The notes: generated by a model from the sequence alone, not told the origin. Counted from the stretch's first letter, positions 8,828 through 18,533 are shown. The stretch: 64,000 nt of DNA from Bradyrhizobium guangxiense (GCF_004114915.1 NZ_CP022219.1:4494501-4558500); one strand, 5' to 3'. Made by a program: numbers and translations.

Positions 8828-9811
8828 CTAAGCCACCAGCTCGGCGAACAGATCCGCATCGACATTGCCGCCGGAGAGCACGATGACGACGTTCTTGCCC
8901 GTGACGTCGAGGCGGCCGGCAAGCAGCGCGGCAAGGCCGACGGCGCCGCCCGGCTCGACCACGAGCTTCAGCTCGCGATAGGCGAAGGCGACCGCAGCGC
9001 CGACCTCGGCATCCGATGCCGTCACGCCGCGCGCCAAGAGCTTGCTGTTGATCGCAAACGTCATCTCGCCGGGGATCAGCGCCATCAGCGCATCGCAGAT
9101 GGTGCGGCCGGCAGGCGGATGCGGCTCCCGATGACCTGCGCTCAGCGAGATGCCGTGATCGTCGAACGCCTCGGGCTCGGCCACGACGATCTCGGCTCGC
9201 GGATAGCGCGCCTTCACCGCGGTCGCGACGCCCGCGATCAAACCGCCGCCGGACGCGGGCGCCACCACGATATCGGGGGCGAGGCCGAGCCCCGCCATGT
9301 CTTCCGCGATCTCGCGGCCGGCAGTGCCCTGCCCTGCGATCACGAAGGGATCGTCATAAGGTCTGACCAGCGTCGCGCCGCGCTTCTCGGCGATGCCGCG
9401 CGAGATCGCCTCGCGGTCGTCCTTGTCGCGATCATAGAGCACGACCTCGGCGCCGTAGGATTTGGTGCGCTCGCGCTTCGACAGCGGCGCATCCGCGGGC
9501 ATCACGATGGTCGCCTGCATGTCGAGGATTTTTGCCGCCGCCGCCACGCCCTGGGCGTGGTTGCCGGAGGAGAACGCGACGACGCCGCCAGCGCGCTTGT
9601 CCTGCGGGATCGAAAACACCTTGTTGAAGGCGCCGCGGAACTTGAAGGAGCCGGTGCGCTGGAGCATCTCCGGTTTCAAGAACACCTTTGCGCCGACGCG
9701 CTCGTTGAGCACGGGAAAGGACAACAGCGGGGTGCGGATGGCGTAGGGCGCGATCACGCGCGCTGCGGCATCGATGTCGGCGGGGCCGATCGGGAGGAGC
9801 TGTTCGGTCAT
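8828..9811 (-). CDS. Threonine/serine dehydratase family PLP enzyme
   Basis: A 327-residue fold-type II PLP enzyme, which would deaminate threonine or serine to the 2-oxo acid or racemise serine. The PLP lysine lies in TGSFKFRGAFNK (about residue 55), SSGNHAQGVA binds the substrate carboxylate, and a glycine-rich phosphate loop (ASGGGLIAG) follows. There is no C-terminal ACT regulatory domain, so this is the short catabolic or racemase-like form rather than biosynthetic IlvA. It appears to be a single-gene unit. Confidence 0.85.
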   Translation of the reverse strand: MTEQLLPIGPADIDAAARVIAPYAIRTPLLSFPVLNERVGAKVFLKPEMLQRTGSFKFRGAFNKVFSIPQDKRAGGVVAFSSGNHAQGVAAAAKILDMQATIVMPADAPLSKRERTKSYGAEVVLYDRDKDDREAISRGIAEKRGATLVRPYDDPFVIAGQGTAGREIAEDMAGLGLAPDIVVAPASGGGLIAGVATAVKARYPRAEIVVAEPEAFDDHGISLSAGHREPHPPAGRTICDALMALIPGEMTFAINSKLLARGVTASDAEVGAAVAFAYRELKLVVEPGGAVGLAALLAGRLDVTGKNVVIVLSGGNVDADLFAELVA

Positions 9812-9876
9812 GGCGGAATGTTATCGCGGCCGAGGAGGCCCGGGCAAGACACCTCCACGCGAGGGATTTGCTCCGC

Positions 9877-10935
9877 TCAGGCGACCCGGCGGGGCTGTTC
9901 CGCGCGGTTTCGGCCGGGCAGCACCGCGCCGACCGCCAAAATGCCGTCGATGAAGACCCTCGCCGAGGCCTCCCAGGTGTAGTTGGCAGCGAACGTGACA
10001 CAGTCCTGCCGGGAGATCCCGAGCGCCGCGAAGCAGGCGTTGCGCAGATCGTGATCGAGCGCGCCGACCGGCGCATCGCCGATCACGTCGCGGGGTCCCT
10101 TCACCGGGAAGGCTGCCACCGGCAGGCCGCTCGCGAGCGCTTCCAGGAGAACGAGCCCGAAGGTATCGGTCTTGCTGGGGAACACGAAGACATCGGCTGC
10201 GGCATAGATGTCCGCCAATTCCTCGCCGTGCTTCTCGCCGAGGAAGATCGCATCGGGATAGGCCTCTTCGAGCGAAGCCCGCGCGGGGCCGTCGCCGACC
10301 ACAACCTTGGTGCCGGGCAGATCGAGATCGAGGAAGGCTTCGAGATTCTTCTCCACCGCAACGCGGCCGACCGACAGGAACACCGGCGCCGGCAGGCAGA
10401 GATCGACCGCGCGGGGGTGGAACAATCCGGTATCGACACCGCGCGGCCACAGCACGACATTGTCGAACCCGCGCTCGGTCAGCTCGCGGGCCAGCGCCGG
10501 CGTTGCCGCCATCACGGCGCGGCTTGGGGCATGGAAGCGGCGCAGCGCCCGCCAGATCAGCGAGCCCGGGACCGGCACGCGGGCGCGGACATATTCGGGG
10601 AAGCGGGTGTGGAAGCTGGTCGTGAAGGGCAGCCTGCGCTGGCGGCAATAGCGGCGGACCATCAGGCCGATCGGCCCTTCGGTCGCAATGTGGATGCTGT
10701 CCGGGCGTGCCTCCTCGATTAGCCTCGCGATTCGCGCCGGGCGCGGCATGGCGAGCCGCACGTCGCGATAGCTCGGCATCGCGAAGGTGCGGAACGATTG
10801 CGGCGTCAGGAATGTGAACTCGACGCCAGCACCTTCAACGCCAAGCCCTTTGGCGGCATCAGCCAGCTTGGTCAGCGTCCGAACCACACCGTTGACTTGC
10901 GGGTGCCAGGCGTCGGTCGCGACCAGGATGCGCAT
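9877..10935 (-). CDS. agt: GT4 glycosyltransferase, probable glycolipid synthase (Agt-like)
   Basis: A cytoplasmic-face GT-B glycosyltransferase of family GT4 (352 residues). It starts with the Rossmann segment MRILVATDAWHPQVNGVVRT, typical of lipid-glycosylating enzymes such as SqdX and Agt. The donor site ends with KTDTFGLVLLEALASGLPV (E-x7-E type). It lies 13 bases after the stop of a COG2908-type metallophosphoesterase gene. In Agrobacterium and Sinorhizobium that gene pair is plcP-agt: PlcP releases diacylglycerol from phospholipids and Agt glycosylates it under phosphate starvation. Assignment to Agt rests on context plus family, so it is probable, not proven. ATG 10935 is preferred to an upstream TTG at 10968. 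Confidence 0.7.
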   Translation of the reverse strand: MRILVATDAWHPQVNGVVRTLTKLADAAKGLGVEGAGVEFTFLTPQSFRTFAMPSYRDVRLAMPRPARIARLIEEARPDSIHIATEGPIGLMVRRYCRQRRLPFTTSFHTRFPEYVRARVPVPGSLIWRALRRFHAPSRAVMAATPALARELTERGFDNVVLWPRGVDTGLFHPRAVDLCLPAPVFLSVGRVAVEKNLEAFLDLDLPGTKVVVGDGPARASLEEAYPDAIFLGEKHGEELADIYAAADVFVFPSKTDTFGLVLLEALASGLPVAAFPVKGPRDVIGDAPVGALDHDLRNACFAALGISRQDCVTFAANYTWEASARVFIDGILAVGAVLPGRNRAEQPRRVA

Positions 10936-10948
10936 CAGGCGGCCACTG

Positions 10949-11761
10949 TCATGCAGCTCTGGCTGCAACCTGCGGGACGGCTTCCGGCTTCTGCAAATGA
11001 TCCGCCCAGGTGATGATCTCGAAATGGCCGTCGTCGTGCTCGACGAGGGCGGTGCAGCTCTCGACCCAGTCGCCGCAATTCATGTAGCGAATGCCATTCT
11101 CGTCGCGGATCACGGCGTAGTGGATGTGGCCGCAGATCACGCCGTCGGCCTCGTGGCGACGCGCCTCGGCGGCGAGCGCCTGCTCGAACGCGCCGATATA
11201 GTTGACGGCGTTCTTGACCTTCTGCTTGGCCCATTGCGACAGCGACCAATAGGGCACCTTGAACAAGCGGCGGAAGAAGTTGACGAGGCGATTCATCTGG
11301 ATCGCGAAGTCGTAGGCCTTGTCGCCGAGATGGGCGAGCCAGCGCGCGTTCTGCACCACGAGATCGAAGATGTCGCCGTGGATGACGAGATAGCGCTTGC
11401 CGTCGACGCCGGTGTGGACGGTGTTCTCGACCACGTCGATGCCGCCGAAATGCGTGCCGTAATAGTTGCGCAGGAACTCGTCGTGATTGCCGGGGATGTA
11501 GATGATCTTGGCGCCTTTGCGCGCCTTGCGCAGTAGCTTCTGCACGAGATCGTTGTGGGATTGCGGCCAGTGCCAGCTCGATTTCAGCGCCCAGCCGTCG
11601 ACGATGTCGCCGACCAGATAGATGGTGTCGGCATCATGGTAGCGCAGGAAGTCGAGCAGAAGATCGGCTTGAGAACCGCGGGCTCCGAGATGAACGTCGG
11701 AGATGAACAACGTGCGAAAGCGCCGCTCCGGGCTCTCGTCACTCACATCGTAACTTCCCAT
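10949..11761 (-). CDS. plcP: Metallophosphoesterase, COG2908 family; probable PlcP phospholipase C
   Basis: A calcineurin-like metallophosphoesterase of 270 residues. The two-metal signature is complete: D-x-H in LFISDVHLG, GD-x-x-D in YLVGDIVDGW, GNHD in IPGNHDEF, then the histidines of the later metal motifs (VIHGD and CGHIH). Databases usually name this family UDP-2,3-diacylglucosamine diphosphatase. The rhizobial members paired with an Agt-like transferase, as here, are PlcP, a phospholipase C that frees phosphate from phosphatidylcholine and related lipids. LpxH-type activity is the alternative. The ATG at 11761 has a weak ribosome site; an in-frame GTG at 11746 is better spaced from GGAAG. 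Confidence 0.72.
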   Translation of the reverse strand: MGSYDVSDESPERRFRTLFISDVHLGARGSQADLLLDFLRYHDADTIYLVGDIVDGWALKSSWHWPQSHNDLVQKLLRKARKGAKIIYIPGNHDEFLRNYYGTHFGGIDVVENTVHTGVDGKRYLVIHGDIFDLVVQNARWLAHLGDKAYDFAIQMNRLVNFFRRLFKVPYWSLSQWAKQKVKNAVNYIGAFEQALAAEARRHEADGVICGHIHYAVIRDENGIRYMNCGDWVESCTALVEHDDGHFEIITWADHLQKPEAVPQVAARAA

Positions 11762-11769
11762 GCGCCAGC

Positions 11770-11791
11770 CTGTAACAATGTCCCGTGACAG
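11770..11791 (-). promoter_or_regulatory. Imperfect dyad, possible Pho-type operator, before plcP
   Basis: On the minus strand CTGTCAC and GTTACAG face each other across 8 bases, ending 9 bases before the plcP start. CTGTCA half-sites are the core of Pho boxes, but here the halves are inverted rather than direct repeats 11 bases apart. It is therefore only a weak candidate. Confidence 0.25.
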
Positions 11792-11963
11792 GGGGATGAC
11801 CGATTGAACCCTCGAGGCGCCCTCAGATACGAATCACGCCTTGCCTCGCCCTCCCCGCGAATATCAGCCGCATGCGACAATCAGGCGACATGGCGCCGCA
11901 GGAGGCGCAAAGACAGATTGGCTTTGCACTCCCCACAAGCGGGAGAAGTGAACGAGCCGCGCG

Positions 11964-12764
11964 TCAGTAGAACCTGTGGAAATGATGGATCGGGCCGTGA
12001 CCGTGGCCGACGCTGAAGCGGTCGGCGGCGGCGATCGCCGCGCTGATCCAGGCCTTGGCGTTGCGCACGGCGCTTGCCAGATCCTCGCCCCTGGCCACCC
12101 CCGCCGCGACCGCCGAGGACAGCGAGCAGCCGGTGCCGTGGGTGTTGCGGGTGGCGATGCGGGGTGCTGACAGCGCGATCGTGTGGTCGGCAGCGACGAG
12201 ATAATCGGTGCTCTCGGCGCCCTCGCCGTGCCCGCCCTTGATCAGGACCGCACGGCAGCCCAGCGCCAGCAGGCGGCGCCCCTGGCTTTCGATCTCCGCC
12301 TCGCTCGCCGCGACCGGCTCGTCGAGCAGCGCCGCGGCCTCCGGCAGGTTCGGCGTGATCACCGAGGCCAGCGGCATCAGCCTGGTGCGCAGGGCATCGA
12401 CGGCCTCGGATGCGAGCAGGCGATCGCCTGAGGTCGCCACCATCACGGGATCGAGCACGACATGCCCCGGCGACCAGCGCGACAGCGCGGCTGCGATCGC
12501 ATCGATGCTGGCGGCCTGGGCCACCATGCCGATCTTCACCGCGCCAATATCGAGATCGGAAAACACCGCATCGACCTGCGCGGTGACGAATTCGGCCGGC
12601 ACGGCATGGATGCCGGTGACGCCGCGCGTGTTCTGCGCCGTCAAGGCCGTGATGACGGAGGCGCCGTAGACGCCGAGCGCCGCGAACGTCTTCAGGTCGG
12701 CCTGGATGCCGGCGCCGCCGCTCGAGTCGGAGCCGGCGATGGTGAGTGCGACCGGGGTCGTCAT
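11964..12764 (-). CDS. thiD: Hydroxymethylpyrimidine/phosphomethylpyrimidine kinase
   Basis: A ribokinase-fold enzyme of 266 residues that phosphorylates HMP and then HMP-P in thiamin pyrophosphate synthesis. It opens with the family signature [22 protein letters not shown], and the C-terminal anion-hole region [16 protein letters not shown] carries the catalytic Asp-equivalent context. The open frame extends to 12881, but the conserved N-terminus begins at the ATG at 12764. No other thiamin gene is adjacent, so it is a solitary thiD. No TPP riboswitch was recognised upstream. Confidence 0.92.
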   Translation of the reverse strand: MTTPVALTIAGSDSSGGAGIQADLKTFAALGVYGASVITALTAQNTRGVTGIHAVPAEFVTAQVDAVFSDLDIGAVKIGMVAQAASIDAIAAALSRWSPGHVVLDPVMVATSGDRLLASEAVDALRTRLMPLASVITPNLPEAAALLDEPVAASEAEIESQGRRLLALGCRAVLIKGGHGEGAESTDYLVAADHTIALSAPRIATRNTHGTGCSLSSAVAAGVARGEDLASAVRNAKAWISAAIAAADRFSVGHGHGPIHHFHRFY

Positions 12765-13072
12765 CGCCGGACAGATTTGCAGGATACAGGTACCACCATG
12801 GCCTGTCCTAGCGCGCCCGAGGAGCACCGGCAAGCGCGCCGGGCCGGCGGCCGGCCATGATTCGCGATCGGTGGCGCGCACTACGAATCACGGCCGAGCC
12901 TCGCCACCGCAATTGTGCGGGCTTGAAAATGCAACTGCGCCGGGCCCTTGGTATAGTCTCGAACTGCTTCGCCGAAGCGCGAGACCTCCAGGTGTGGAGC
13001 TGTCTGGCGATACCGACGTCCCGGGCCGCCCCGGCCCGCGAGCCGCCTGGAATGGAATCTTGGGGTGGAACG

Positions 13073-15052
13073 ATGTGGGCCTTTTTTGAACGTCTCCTCG
13101 ACTCGTCCATGCTTTCGCCGCACGGCATCTGCCTGCTGTGGGAACCCGAGCTGATCTGGCTTCATGTCGTCGCCGACGCCTGCATCGCGGCCGCCTATTT
13201 CTCGATCCCCTTCGCGCTTGCGATTCTGGTCACCAAGCGGCGCGACCTCAAATTCGGCTGGGTCTACTGGGCCTTCGCGATCTTCATCATGGCGTGCGGT
13301 TTGACCCATGTGCTGTCGATCTACACGCTCTGGGTCCCGATCTACGGCATCGAGGGCATCGTCAAGGCGGCGACCGCGGTGGCGTCCGTGGTCACGGCCG
13401 GCGCGCTCTGGCCGCTGCTGCCGAAGATCCTGACGATTCCCTCGCCGTTCGAGCTGCGCCAGGTCAAGGCCGCGCTCGAGGAGGAGGAAATCAAGAGCCG
13501 GGACGCTACGCTGCTGCTCCGGCAGGTCAGCGACGCACAGCGTGCGATGCGCGAGAGCGTGACGCGCCTCACCGCGATCGTCGAGACCGCGGTCGACGGC
13601 GTCATTCTGTTCGATGCGCAGGACCGCATCCTGCTGTTCAATCCGGCCTGCGAGCGCCTGTTCGGCTATGCCGCCGACGAGGTGATGGGCCGGAACGTCA
13701 GGATGCTAATGCCCGAGACGGGCGCTGGGCCCGACGGCCAGCCGAGGCACTTCGCGACTGCGGGCGAGGCCACCGGCCTGCGCAAGGACGGATCGAGCTT
13801 TGCGATGGACGTATCGGTCGGCCAGGCCCGGCAGGACGGCGAATCGATCTTCGTCGGCATCGTCCACGACCTGACCACGCGCAAGCTGACCGAGCAGCAG
13901 CTCCAGCAGGCGCAGAAGATGGAGACGGTCGGTCAGCTCTCCGGCGGCATCGCTCACGACTTCAACAATCTGCTCACCGTCATCATCGGCAACGCCGAGC
14001 ATCTGAGCGAGCAGCTCAAGGCCAGGCCCGACCTGCGACGCTTTGCCGACGACATCGCCCAGTCGGGCGAGCGGGGTGCCGAGCTGACGCAGCGCCTGCT
14101 CGCATTCAGCCGCCGGCAGCTGCTGCAGCCGCAGACGATTGATTGCCGGGGCCTGCTCGAGTCCATGTTCAAGCTGCTCAAGCGCACCTTGCGCGAAAAC
14201 ATCGAGATCACGACGGCCTCGGGGCCCGGCACGATCCTGGCCTTCGCAGACCGCGCCCAGCTCGAATCCGCCGTGCTGAACCTGGCGCTCAACGCACAGG
14301 ATGCCATGCCGGCCGGAGGTCACCTGACCCTGAGCACGGAGCTGGTGACGCTCGACGACCACTATCGCGCCGTTCACCCCGAAGTCGCCTCCGGCGGCTA
14401 CGCGTTGATCTCGATCACCGACGACGGCGAAGGCATGACGCCGGAGGTCACACAGCGCGCCTTGGAGCCGTTCTTCACCACCAAGGAGGTCGGCAAGGGC
14501 TCGGGTCTCGGCCTCAGCATGGTCTATGGCTTTGCCAAGCAATCAGGCGGCCACGTCTCGATCTACAGCGAGCCAGGCCTCGGGACCACGGTCCGGATCT
14601 ACCTGCCGCGCGCGGACGCGGGGCAGTCACAGGCCGACCTGTCCGACGGCGAGGAGGCGGCGCCGCGCGGGTATGAGACGATCCTGATCGCCGAGGACGA
14701 TCCCTTCGTCCGCTCCTCCGTCATTCGCCGGGTCGAGGCGCTCGGATATCGCGTCGTCGCCGCGGTCAACGGCAAGGAGGCCTTGCAGCAGCTGCGCGCC
14801 GATCCCGGCATCGACATGCTGTTTACCGACATCGTGATGCCGGGCGGCATGAGCGGCTGGGAGCTCGCCGACCAGGCGCGGCGGATTCGCCCCTCGCTGC
14901 CGGTCCTGTTCACCTCGGGCTATGCCCTGGAGACCCTGGTCGAGCAGGGCCGCGCGCATTCCCAGGCGATCGTGCTGACCAAGCCCTATCGCAAGGTCGA
15001 GCTCGCCCAGCGGCTCAGAGACGCACTCGCCGCGGCGGTCGTGGCCTCCTGA
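13073..15052 (+). CDS. Hybrid histidine kinase with ethylene-receptor-like membrane domain
   Basis: A 659-residue inner-membrane sensor. Residues 30-110 form three hydrophobic helices carrying D35, Y42-F-S-I45-P46, I72 and C75-G-L-T-H79. These match in identity and spacing the seven residues (Asp25, Tyr32, Ile35, Pro36, Ile62, Cys65, His69) that form the copper/ethylene site of plant ETR1. A short coiled linker, a PAS domain (about 165-275), a HisKA domain with phospho-acceptor His295 in GGIAHDFNN, an ATPase domain with N, G1 and G2 boxes (DDGEGM, GSGLGL) and a C-terminal receiver with Asp586 and Lys637 follow. The ATG at 13073 is chosen over an upstream open frame because GGGGTGG precedes it and the membrane domain begins there. 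The output target is unknown; no separate response regulator is adjacent. Confidence 0.88.
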   Translation: MWAFFERLLDSSMLSPHGICLLWEPELIWLHVVADACIAAAYFSIPFALAILVTKRRDLKFGWVYWAFAIFIMACGLTHVLSIYTLWVPIYGIEGIVKAATAVASVVTAGALWPLLPKILTIPSPFELRQVKAALEEEEIKSRDATLLLRQVSDAQRAMRESVTRLTAIVETAVDGVILFDAQDRILLFNPACERLFGYAADEVMGRNVRMLMPETGAGPDGQPRHFATAGEATGLRKDGSSFAMDVSVGQARQDGESIFVGIVHDLTTRKLTEQQLQQAQKMETVGQLSGGIAHDFNNLLTVIIGNAEHLSEQLKARPDLRRFADDIAQSGERGAELTQRLLAFSRRQLLQPQTIDCRGLLESMFKLLKRTLRENIEITTASGPGTILAFADRAQLESAVLNLALNAQDAMPAGGHLTLSTELVTLDDHYRAVHPEVASGGYALISITDDGEGMTPEVTQRALEPFFTTKEVGKGSGLGLSMVYGFAKQSGGHVSIYSEPGLGTTVRIYLPRADAGQSQADLSDGEEAAPRGYETILIAEDDPFVRSSVIRRVEALGYRVVAAVNGKEALQQLRADPGIDMLFTDIVMPGGMSGWELADQARRIRPSLPVLFTSGYALETLVEQGRAHSQAIVLTKPYRKVELAQRLRDALAAAVVAS

Positions 15053-15127
15053 ATCCCGGCAAGCGTGCTTGCTAAATCGTGCCGGTTTTGGCCTATTGGC
15101 CGCCAGATACGCTTTCGGAGTCCCGCG

Positions 15128-15373
15128 ATGGTCCCTTTTTTCGTCCAGATCAAATGCAAGCTCGGCCAGTCCTACACGGTCGCCAATGCGCTTGCCGAAG
15201 CCGAGATCGCTTCCGAGATCTACTCCACGGCCGGCCAATACGACCTCCTCGTGAAGTTCTACGTCGACAAGGACACCGACATCGGCCATTTCGTCAACGA
15301 AAAGGTGCAGGTGCTGCCGGGCATCCAGGACACCCTCACCATCATCACCTTCAAGGCGTTTGGCACCGGCTAG
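15128..15373 (+). CDS. Stand-alone Lrp/AsnC effector (RAM) domain protein
   Basis: An 81-residue protein that consists only of the ligand-binding, oligomerising RAM domain of Lrp/AsnC regulators, without the DNA-binding part. The pattern is FFVQIKCKLGQSYTVANAL, then the strand YDLLVKFYVDKD, the helix NEKVQVLPGIQDT and the final strand TLTIITFKAF. Such stand-alone proteins bind amino acids and can form mixed oligomers with full-length Lrp regulators. It follows the hybrid kinase by 75 bases in the same direction, so read-through is possible. The ATG at 15128 matches the domain boundary. Confidence 0.82.
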   Translation: MVPFFVQIKCKLGQSYTVANALAEAEIASEIYSTAGQYDLLVKFYVDKDTDIGHFVNEKVQVLPGIQDTLTIITFKAFGTG

Positions 15374-15426
15374 ACCCGCAACCCCTGAGGTCTGGCTGGC
15401 TTGGACCGGTGTCAGCCGAGAAGATC

Positions 15427-15483
15427 ACCTCTCCCGAAGGGAGAGGTCGGAGCGCATCGAAGATGCGATCCGGGTGAGGGGTT
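15427..15483. repeat. Intergenic hairpin repeat
   Basis: CTCTCCC-GAA-GGGAGAG followed by CGCATCGAAGATGCG and CCGGGTGAGGGG is a typical short repeat of Bradyrhizobium-like intergenic DNA. A shorter relative (CCCTTTCCCCGTGCGGGAGAGGG) lies at 24368-24390. Confidence 0.5.
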
Positions 15484-15521
15484 AAGGTCTCACTGGAAGC
15501 TGCGGCCCCTAACGTCGTGAC

Positions 15522-16448
15522 TTAGCTGTCCTGCTTGCGCTTGGGCCGCGGCGGACCGTCCACCGGCGGCAGCGATTTGAGGTAGTCCGCCATCGCCGCG
15601 ATATCCTCGTCGGACAATTGCGAGGTGTTCTTGATCACGCGCGTCATCGCGCCGCCGACGCTGTCGCCGTCGGGCAATTCGCCGTTCTTGAGGAAATAGG
15701 CGAAATCCTTCGTGCTCCACTCGCCGAGGCGCTTCTGGGTGATGTTGGGCACCCAGCCCTCGCCTTCCGGATTGGGCCCGCCGGCAAAACGCTGGCTGGA
15801 GATGATGCCGCCCAGCGCGTTGCGCGGGCTGTGGCATTCAGCGCAATGACCAAAGCTGTTGACGAGATAGGCGCCGCGATTGAATTGCGGTGACTTGCTG
15901 CCGTCGGCAATCAGCGGCTTGTCGTCCAAAAACAGGAATTTCCAGATGCCGACATTACGCCGGATGTCGAAGGGAAAGCGCATATCGTGGTCGCGCACCT
16001 TGCCGGTGACGGGCGGCAGCGTCTTCAGATAAGCGAAGAGATCGAGCACGTCCTCGCGCCTGGCGCGTCGATAGGACGTATAGGGGAAGGCGGGAAAATA
16101 ATGCTGCCCGGCAGGCGAAACGCCGTGCATCACCGCGTTGACGAAGTCGGTCTCCGTCCATTTGCCGAGGCCGTCGTTCGGATCGGGCGAGATGTTCGGC
16201 GCGTAGAACGTCCCGAACGGCGACTTGATCGCGACACCGCCGCCGAGCCGGACACGATCGGGCTGGTCGGGCGTGGTGTGGCAGGAGGCGCAGCCGCCGG
16301 CGTTGAATATCGCCTCGCCATTGGCAAGGTTTGCCACGTGGGCGGGCGCACCGCCCGCGGCCGCCACGACCGGCGCGCTGAGCCACCAATAGACGCCCGC
16401 GGCAAGGACCGCGGCGAGCAGGCCTGCGAGAATTGTTCGTTGCAACAT
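15522..16448 (-). CDS. Membrane-anchored di-haem c-type cytochrome
   Basis: A 308-residue cytochrome with an N-terminal hydrophobic anchor or uncleaved signal (ILAGLLAAVLAAGVYWW). Two CXXCH haem sites are visible, CASCH near residue 55 and CAECH near residue 205, each followed by a class I cytochrome domain. Conserved segments such as FGTFYAPNISPDP and FPYTSYRRARREDVLDLFAYLKTLP match the cytochrome subunits of periplasmic dehydrogenases (alcohol, nicotinate and related types). No dehydrogenase is directly beside it; a molybdenum hydroxylase large subunit lies 3 kb away. ATG 16448 is chosen; a GTG at 16469 would add seven residues. Confidence 0.85.
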   Translation of the reverse strand: MLQRTILAGLLAAVLAAGVYWWLSAPVVAAAGGAPAHVANLANGEAIFNAGGCASCHTTPDQPDRVRLGGGVAIKSPFGTFYAPNISPDPNDGLGKWTETDFVNAVMHGVSPAGQHYFPAFPYTSYRRARREDVLDLFAYLKTLPPVTGKVRDHDMRFPFDIRRNVGIWKFLFLDDKPLIADGSKSPQFNRGAYLVNSFGHCAECHSPRNALGGIISSQRFAGGPNPEGEGWVPNITQKRLGEWSTKDFAYFLKNGELPDGDSVGGAMTRVIKNTSQLSDEDIAAMADYLKSLPPVDGPPRPKRKQDS

Positions 16449-16603
16449 GCGTATCCGTTCACTCGTCACGGCGAACTTATGACCGATGTCGTCGCGGCTC
16501 CAACCACGAAGAATTTAGCCCGCCCTGGCCGGCGACGGGAATAAACTGAAATACCGGCTGTTGGAAGGTTGACAGCCCAAACGGGTTCAGCAGGGAGAAT
16601 GTC

Positions 16604-17020
16604 ATGAACAAGACCGTCTTTGCCGTGTTAGCACTCGGTGCCGTGACCTTTGCCGGCCCGGCCTGCGCCGAAAAGCTCAAGGCAACGCTCGATGCCAAGT
16701 CCGAGGTGCCGGCGACAAGCAGCAGCGCCACCGGAACCGCCGATCTGAACTATGATGCGGCCAGCAAGAAGCTGTCCTGGACCGTTACTTATTCCGGGCT
16801 CTCCGGCCCCGCCACTGCCGCGCATTTCCACGGGCCTGCCGAGGCCGGCAAGAACGCCGGCGTGGCGGTGGCGATCCCGAATGCGACCACAAGCCCGGTC
16901 AAGGGCGAAGCAACGCTGACGGACGCGCAGGCCGCCGATCTGCTCGGCGGCAAGTACTACATCAACATCCACACCGCGGCCAATCCCGGCGGCGAGATCC
17001 GCGGTCAGGTGACGAAGTAA
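16604..17020 (+). CDS. Secreted CHRD-domain protein
   Basis: A 138-residue exported protein: signal peptide (residues 1-22, cleavage after GPACA), then one CHRD domain. The family features are visible: LKATLDAKSEVPATSSSATGTA at the start, the AAHFHGPAEAGKNAG loop and the closing NIHTAANPGGEIRGQV. CHRD domains were named from chordin; in bacteria their role is not well established. The gene has its own terminator and seems monocistronic. Confidence 0.88.
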   Translation: MNKTVFAVLALGAVTFAGPACAEKLKATLDAKSEVPATSSSATGTADLNYDAASKKLSWTVTYSGLSGPATAAHFHGPAEAGKNAGVAVAIPNATTSPVKGEATLTDAQAADLLGGKYYINIHTAANPGGEIRGQVTK

Positions 17021-17044
17021 GCCGCAACGCTGCTTCGTTGCGCA

Positions 17045-17078
17045 AAGGCCGGGCGCAGGAGGGGCGTCCGGCCTTTTC
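17045..17078 (+). terminator. Terminator after the CHRD gene
   Basis: AAGGCCGGGCGC and GCGTCCGGCCTT pair across a 7-base loop with one G-T pair, and TTTTC follows. It lies 24 bases after the CHRD stop codon and ends just before the converging gene. Confidence 0.75.
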
Positions 17079-17092
17079 GATTCCAACCGCGC

Positions 17093-18376
17093 TCAGGCCG
17101 CGTTCAGGGCCTGCGCGAGATCGGCGATCAGGTCGGACGGATTCTCGATACCGATCGAGAGCCGGATCGTGGAATCAAGCACGCCGATTTTCTGGCGGAT
17201 GTCGGCGGGGACGCCGGAATGGGTCATGGTTGCGGGCAGGCTCGCGAGCGACTCGGTGCCGCCGAGACTCACCGCCAGCTTCAGGATCTGCAGCGCGTTG
17301 AGGAATTTGACCGCCGCTGCCTTGCCGCCCACGATGTCGAAGGAGAATGTGGAGCCGGCACCCAGGCACTGCCTCGCGAACACGCGCCCCGAGGGCGATG
17401 CCTCCTCGTGATGACCGAGGTAATGGACCTTGGCGACCTTGGGGTGATCGCGCAGGAAATCAGCGACGAGGCGCGCATTGCCATTGGCCTTTTCCATGCG
17501 CAGGCTCAGCGTCTCGAGCGAGCGGTTGATCATCCAGCAGGAATGCGGATCGAGCTGGGTGCCGATGGCGCCGCGCAGCGCCTTGATGCCCTTCATGACC
17601 ACCTTCGCGCCGAGTGCGGCACCCGCGATCAGGTCGGAATGGCCGCCGACATATTTCGTCAGCGAATATAGCGAAATATCCGCACCATGCTCGATCGGCC
17701 GCTGAAACACCGGCCCGAGCAGCGTGTTGTCGCACGCGATGATCGGCGTGTGTCCCTGGGCCTTGCCGATGGAATCGGCGATGCGGCGGATCATGGCGAC
17801 GTCGACCAGGCCGTTGGTCGGGTTGGCCGGCGTCTCGATCAGGATCATCGAAACGCGCCCCTTGCGCATCGCCTCTTCCGCGGCCTGCCTGACCGCCGTC
17901 TCGTCGATGCCGTCGGGGAAGCCGACGGCGCCGATCGACAGACGCGCCAGCGTGTTGGTCAGCAGCGTTTCGGTCCCGCCATAGAGCGGCTGGGAGTGCA
18001 GGATGACGTCGCCAGGGCGGACGAAAGCCAGGATCGTGGTCGAGATCGCAGCCATGCCGGACGAGAACAGCGCGCAGCTCTCGGTGCGCTCGTAGACCGC
18101 GAGCCTGTCCTCGACGATCTCGCTGTTCGGGTGGTTGAAGCGCGAATAGACCAGGCCCGCGCCCATGCCTTCCGGCGGCTCGCGCCGGCCGGCGACATAG
18201 TCGAAGAAGTCCTGCCCGTCCTCGGCGGTCTTGAACACGAAGGTGGAGGTCAGGAACACCGGCGGCTTGATCGCGCCTTCCGACAGCTGCGGATCATAGC
18301 CGTAGGTCAGCATCAGCGTCTCGGGATGCAGCATGTGGTTGCCGATGTGGGTCTTCGACGGAAACGGTTTTGCCAT
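17093..18376 (-). CDS. Cystathionine gamma-synthase family PLP enzyme
   Basis: A 427-residue Cys/Met metabolism PLP enzyme (fold type I). The PLP lysine is in [11 protein letters not shown] (about residue 245), the phosphate-binding SSGMAAI is near residue 106, and the substrate loop YSRFNHPN is near residue 77. It belongs to the family that includes cystathionine gamma-synthase, gamma-lyase and methionine gamma-lyase; sequence alone does not decide between them here. The conserved start [18 protein letters not shown] is characteristic of a proteobacterial subgroup annotated only as cystathionine gamma-synthase family. No sulfur gene is adjacent. Confidence 0.82.
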   Translation of the reverse strand: MAKPFPSKTHIGNHMLHPETLMLTYGYDPQLSEGAIKPPVFLTSTFVFKTAEDGQDFFDYVAGRREPPEGMGAGLVYSRFNHPNSEIVEDRLAVYERTESCALFSSGMAAISTTILAFVRPGDVILHSQPLYGGTETLLTNTLARLSIGAVGFPDGIDETAVRQAAEEAMRKGRVSMILIETPANPTNGLVDVAMIRRIADSIGKAQGHTPIIACDNTLLGPVFQRPIEHGADISLYSLTKYVGGHSDLIAGAALGAKVVMKGIKALRGAIGTQLDPHSCWMINRSLETLSLRMEKANGNARLVADFLRDHPKVAKVHYLGHHEEASPSGRVFARQCLGAGSTFSFDIVGGKAAAVKFLNALQILKLAVSLGGTESLASLPATMTHSGVPADIRQKIGVLDSTIRLSIGIENPSDLIADLAQALNAA

Positions 18377-18533
18377 GGCCTGTCTCGCTGTCTTGATTCA
18401 GGTGCTCGCCGTGCGTTGGAACTCCTGACGTCATGAGGCAGTCGGGAAAAAGATGCGCCGACTCGCATCAACGCCACGGCCGTTGCTGCGAAGATAACTG
18501 CTCGGAAGACGATCCGTCAGACCTTGCGAACAG

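Noticed and set aside
15427..15483. CRISPR-like or terminator element
   Set aside because: A single copy without regular spacing or T-run; it fits a dispersed hairpin repeat better.
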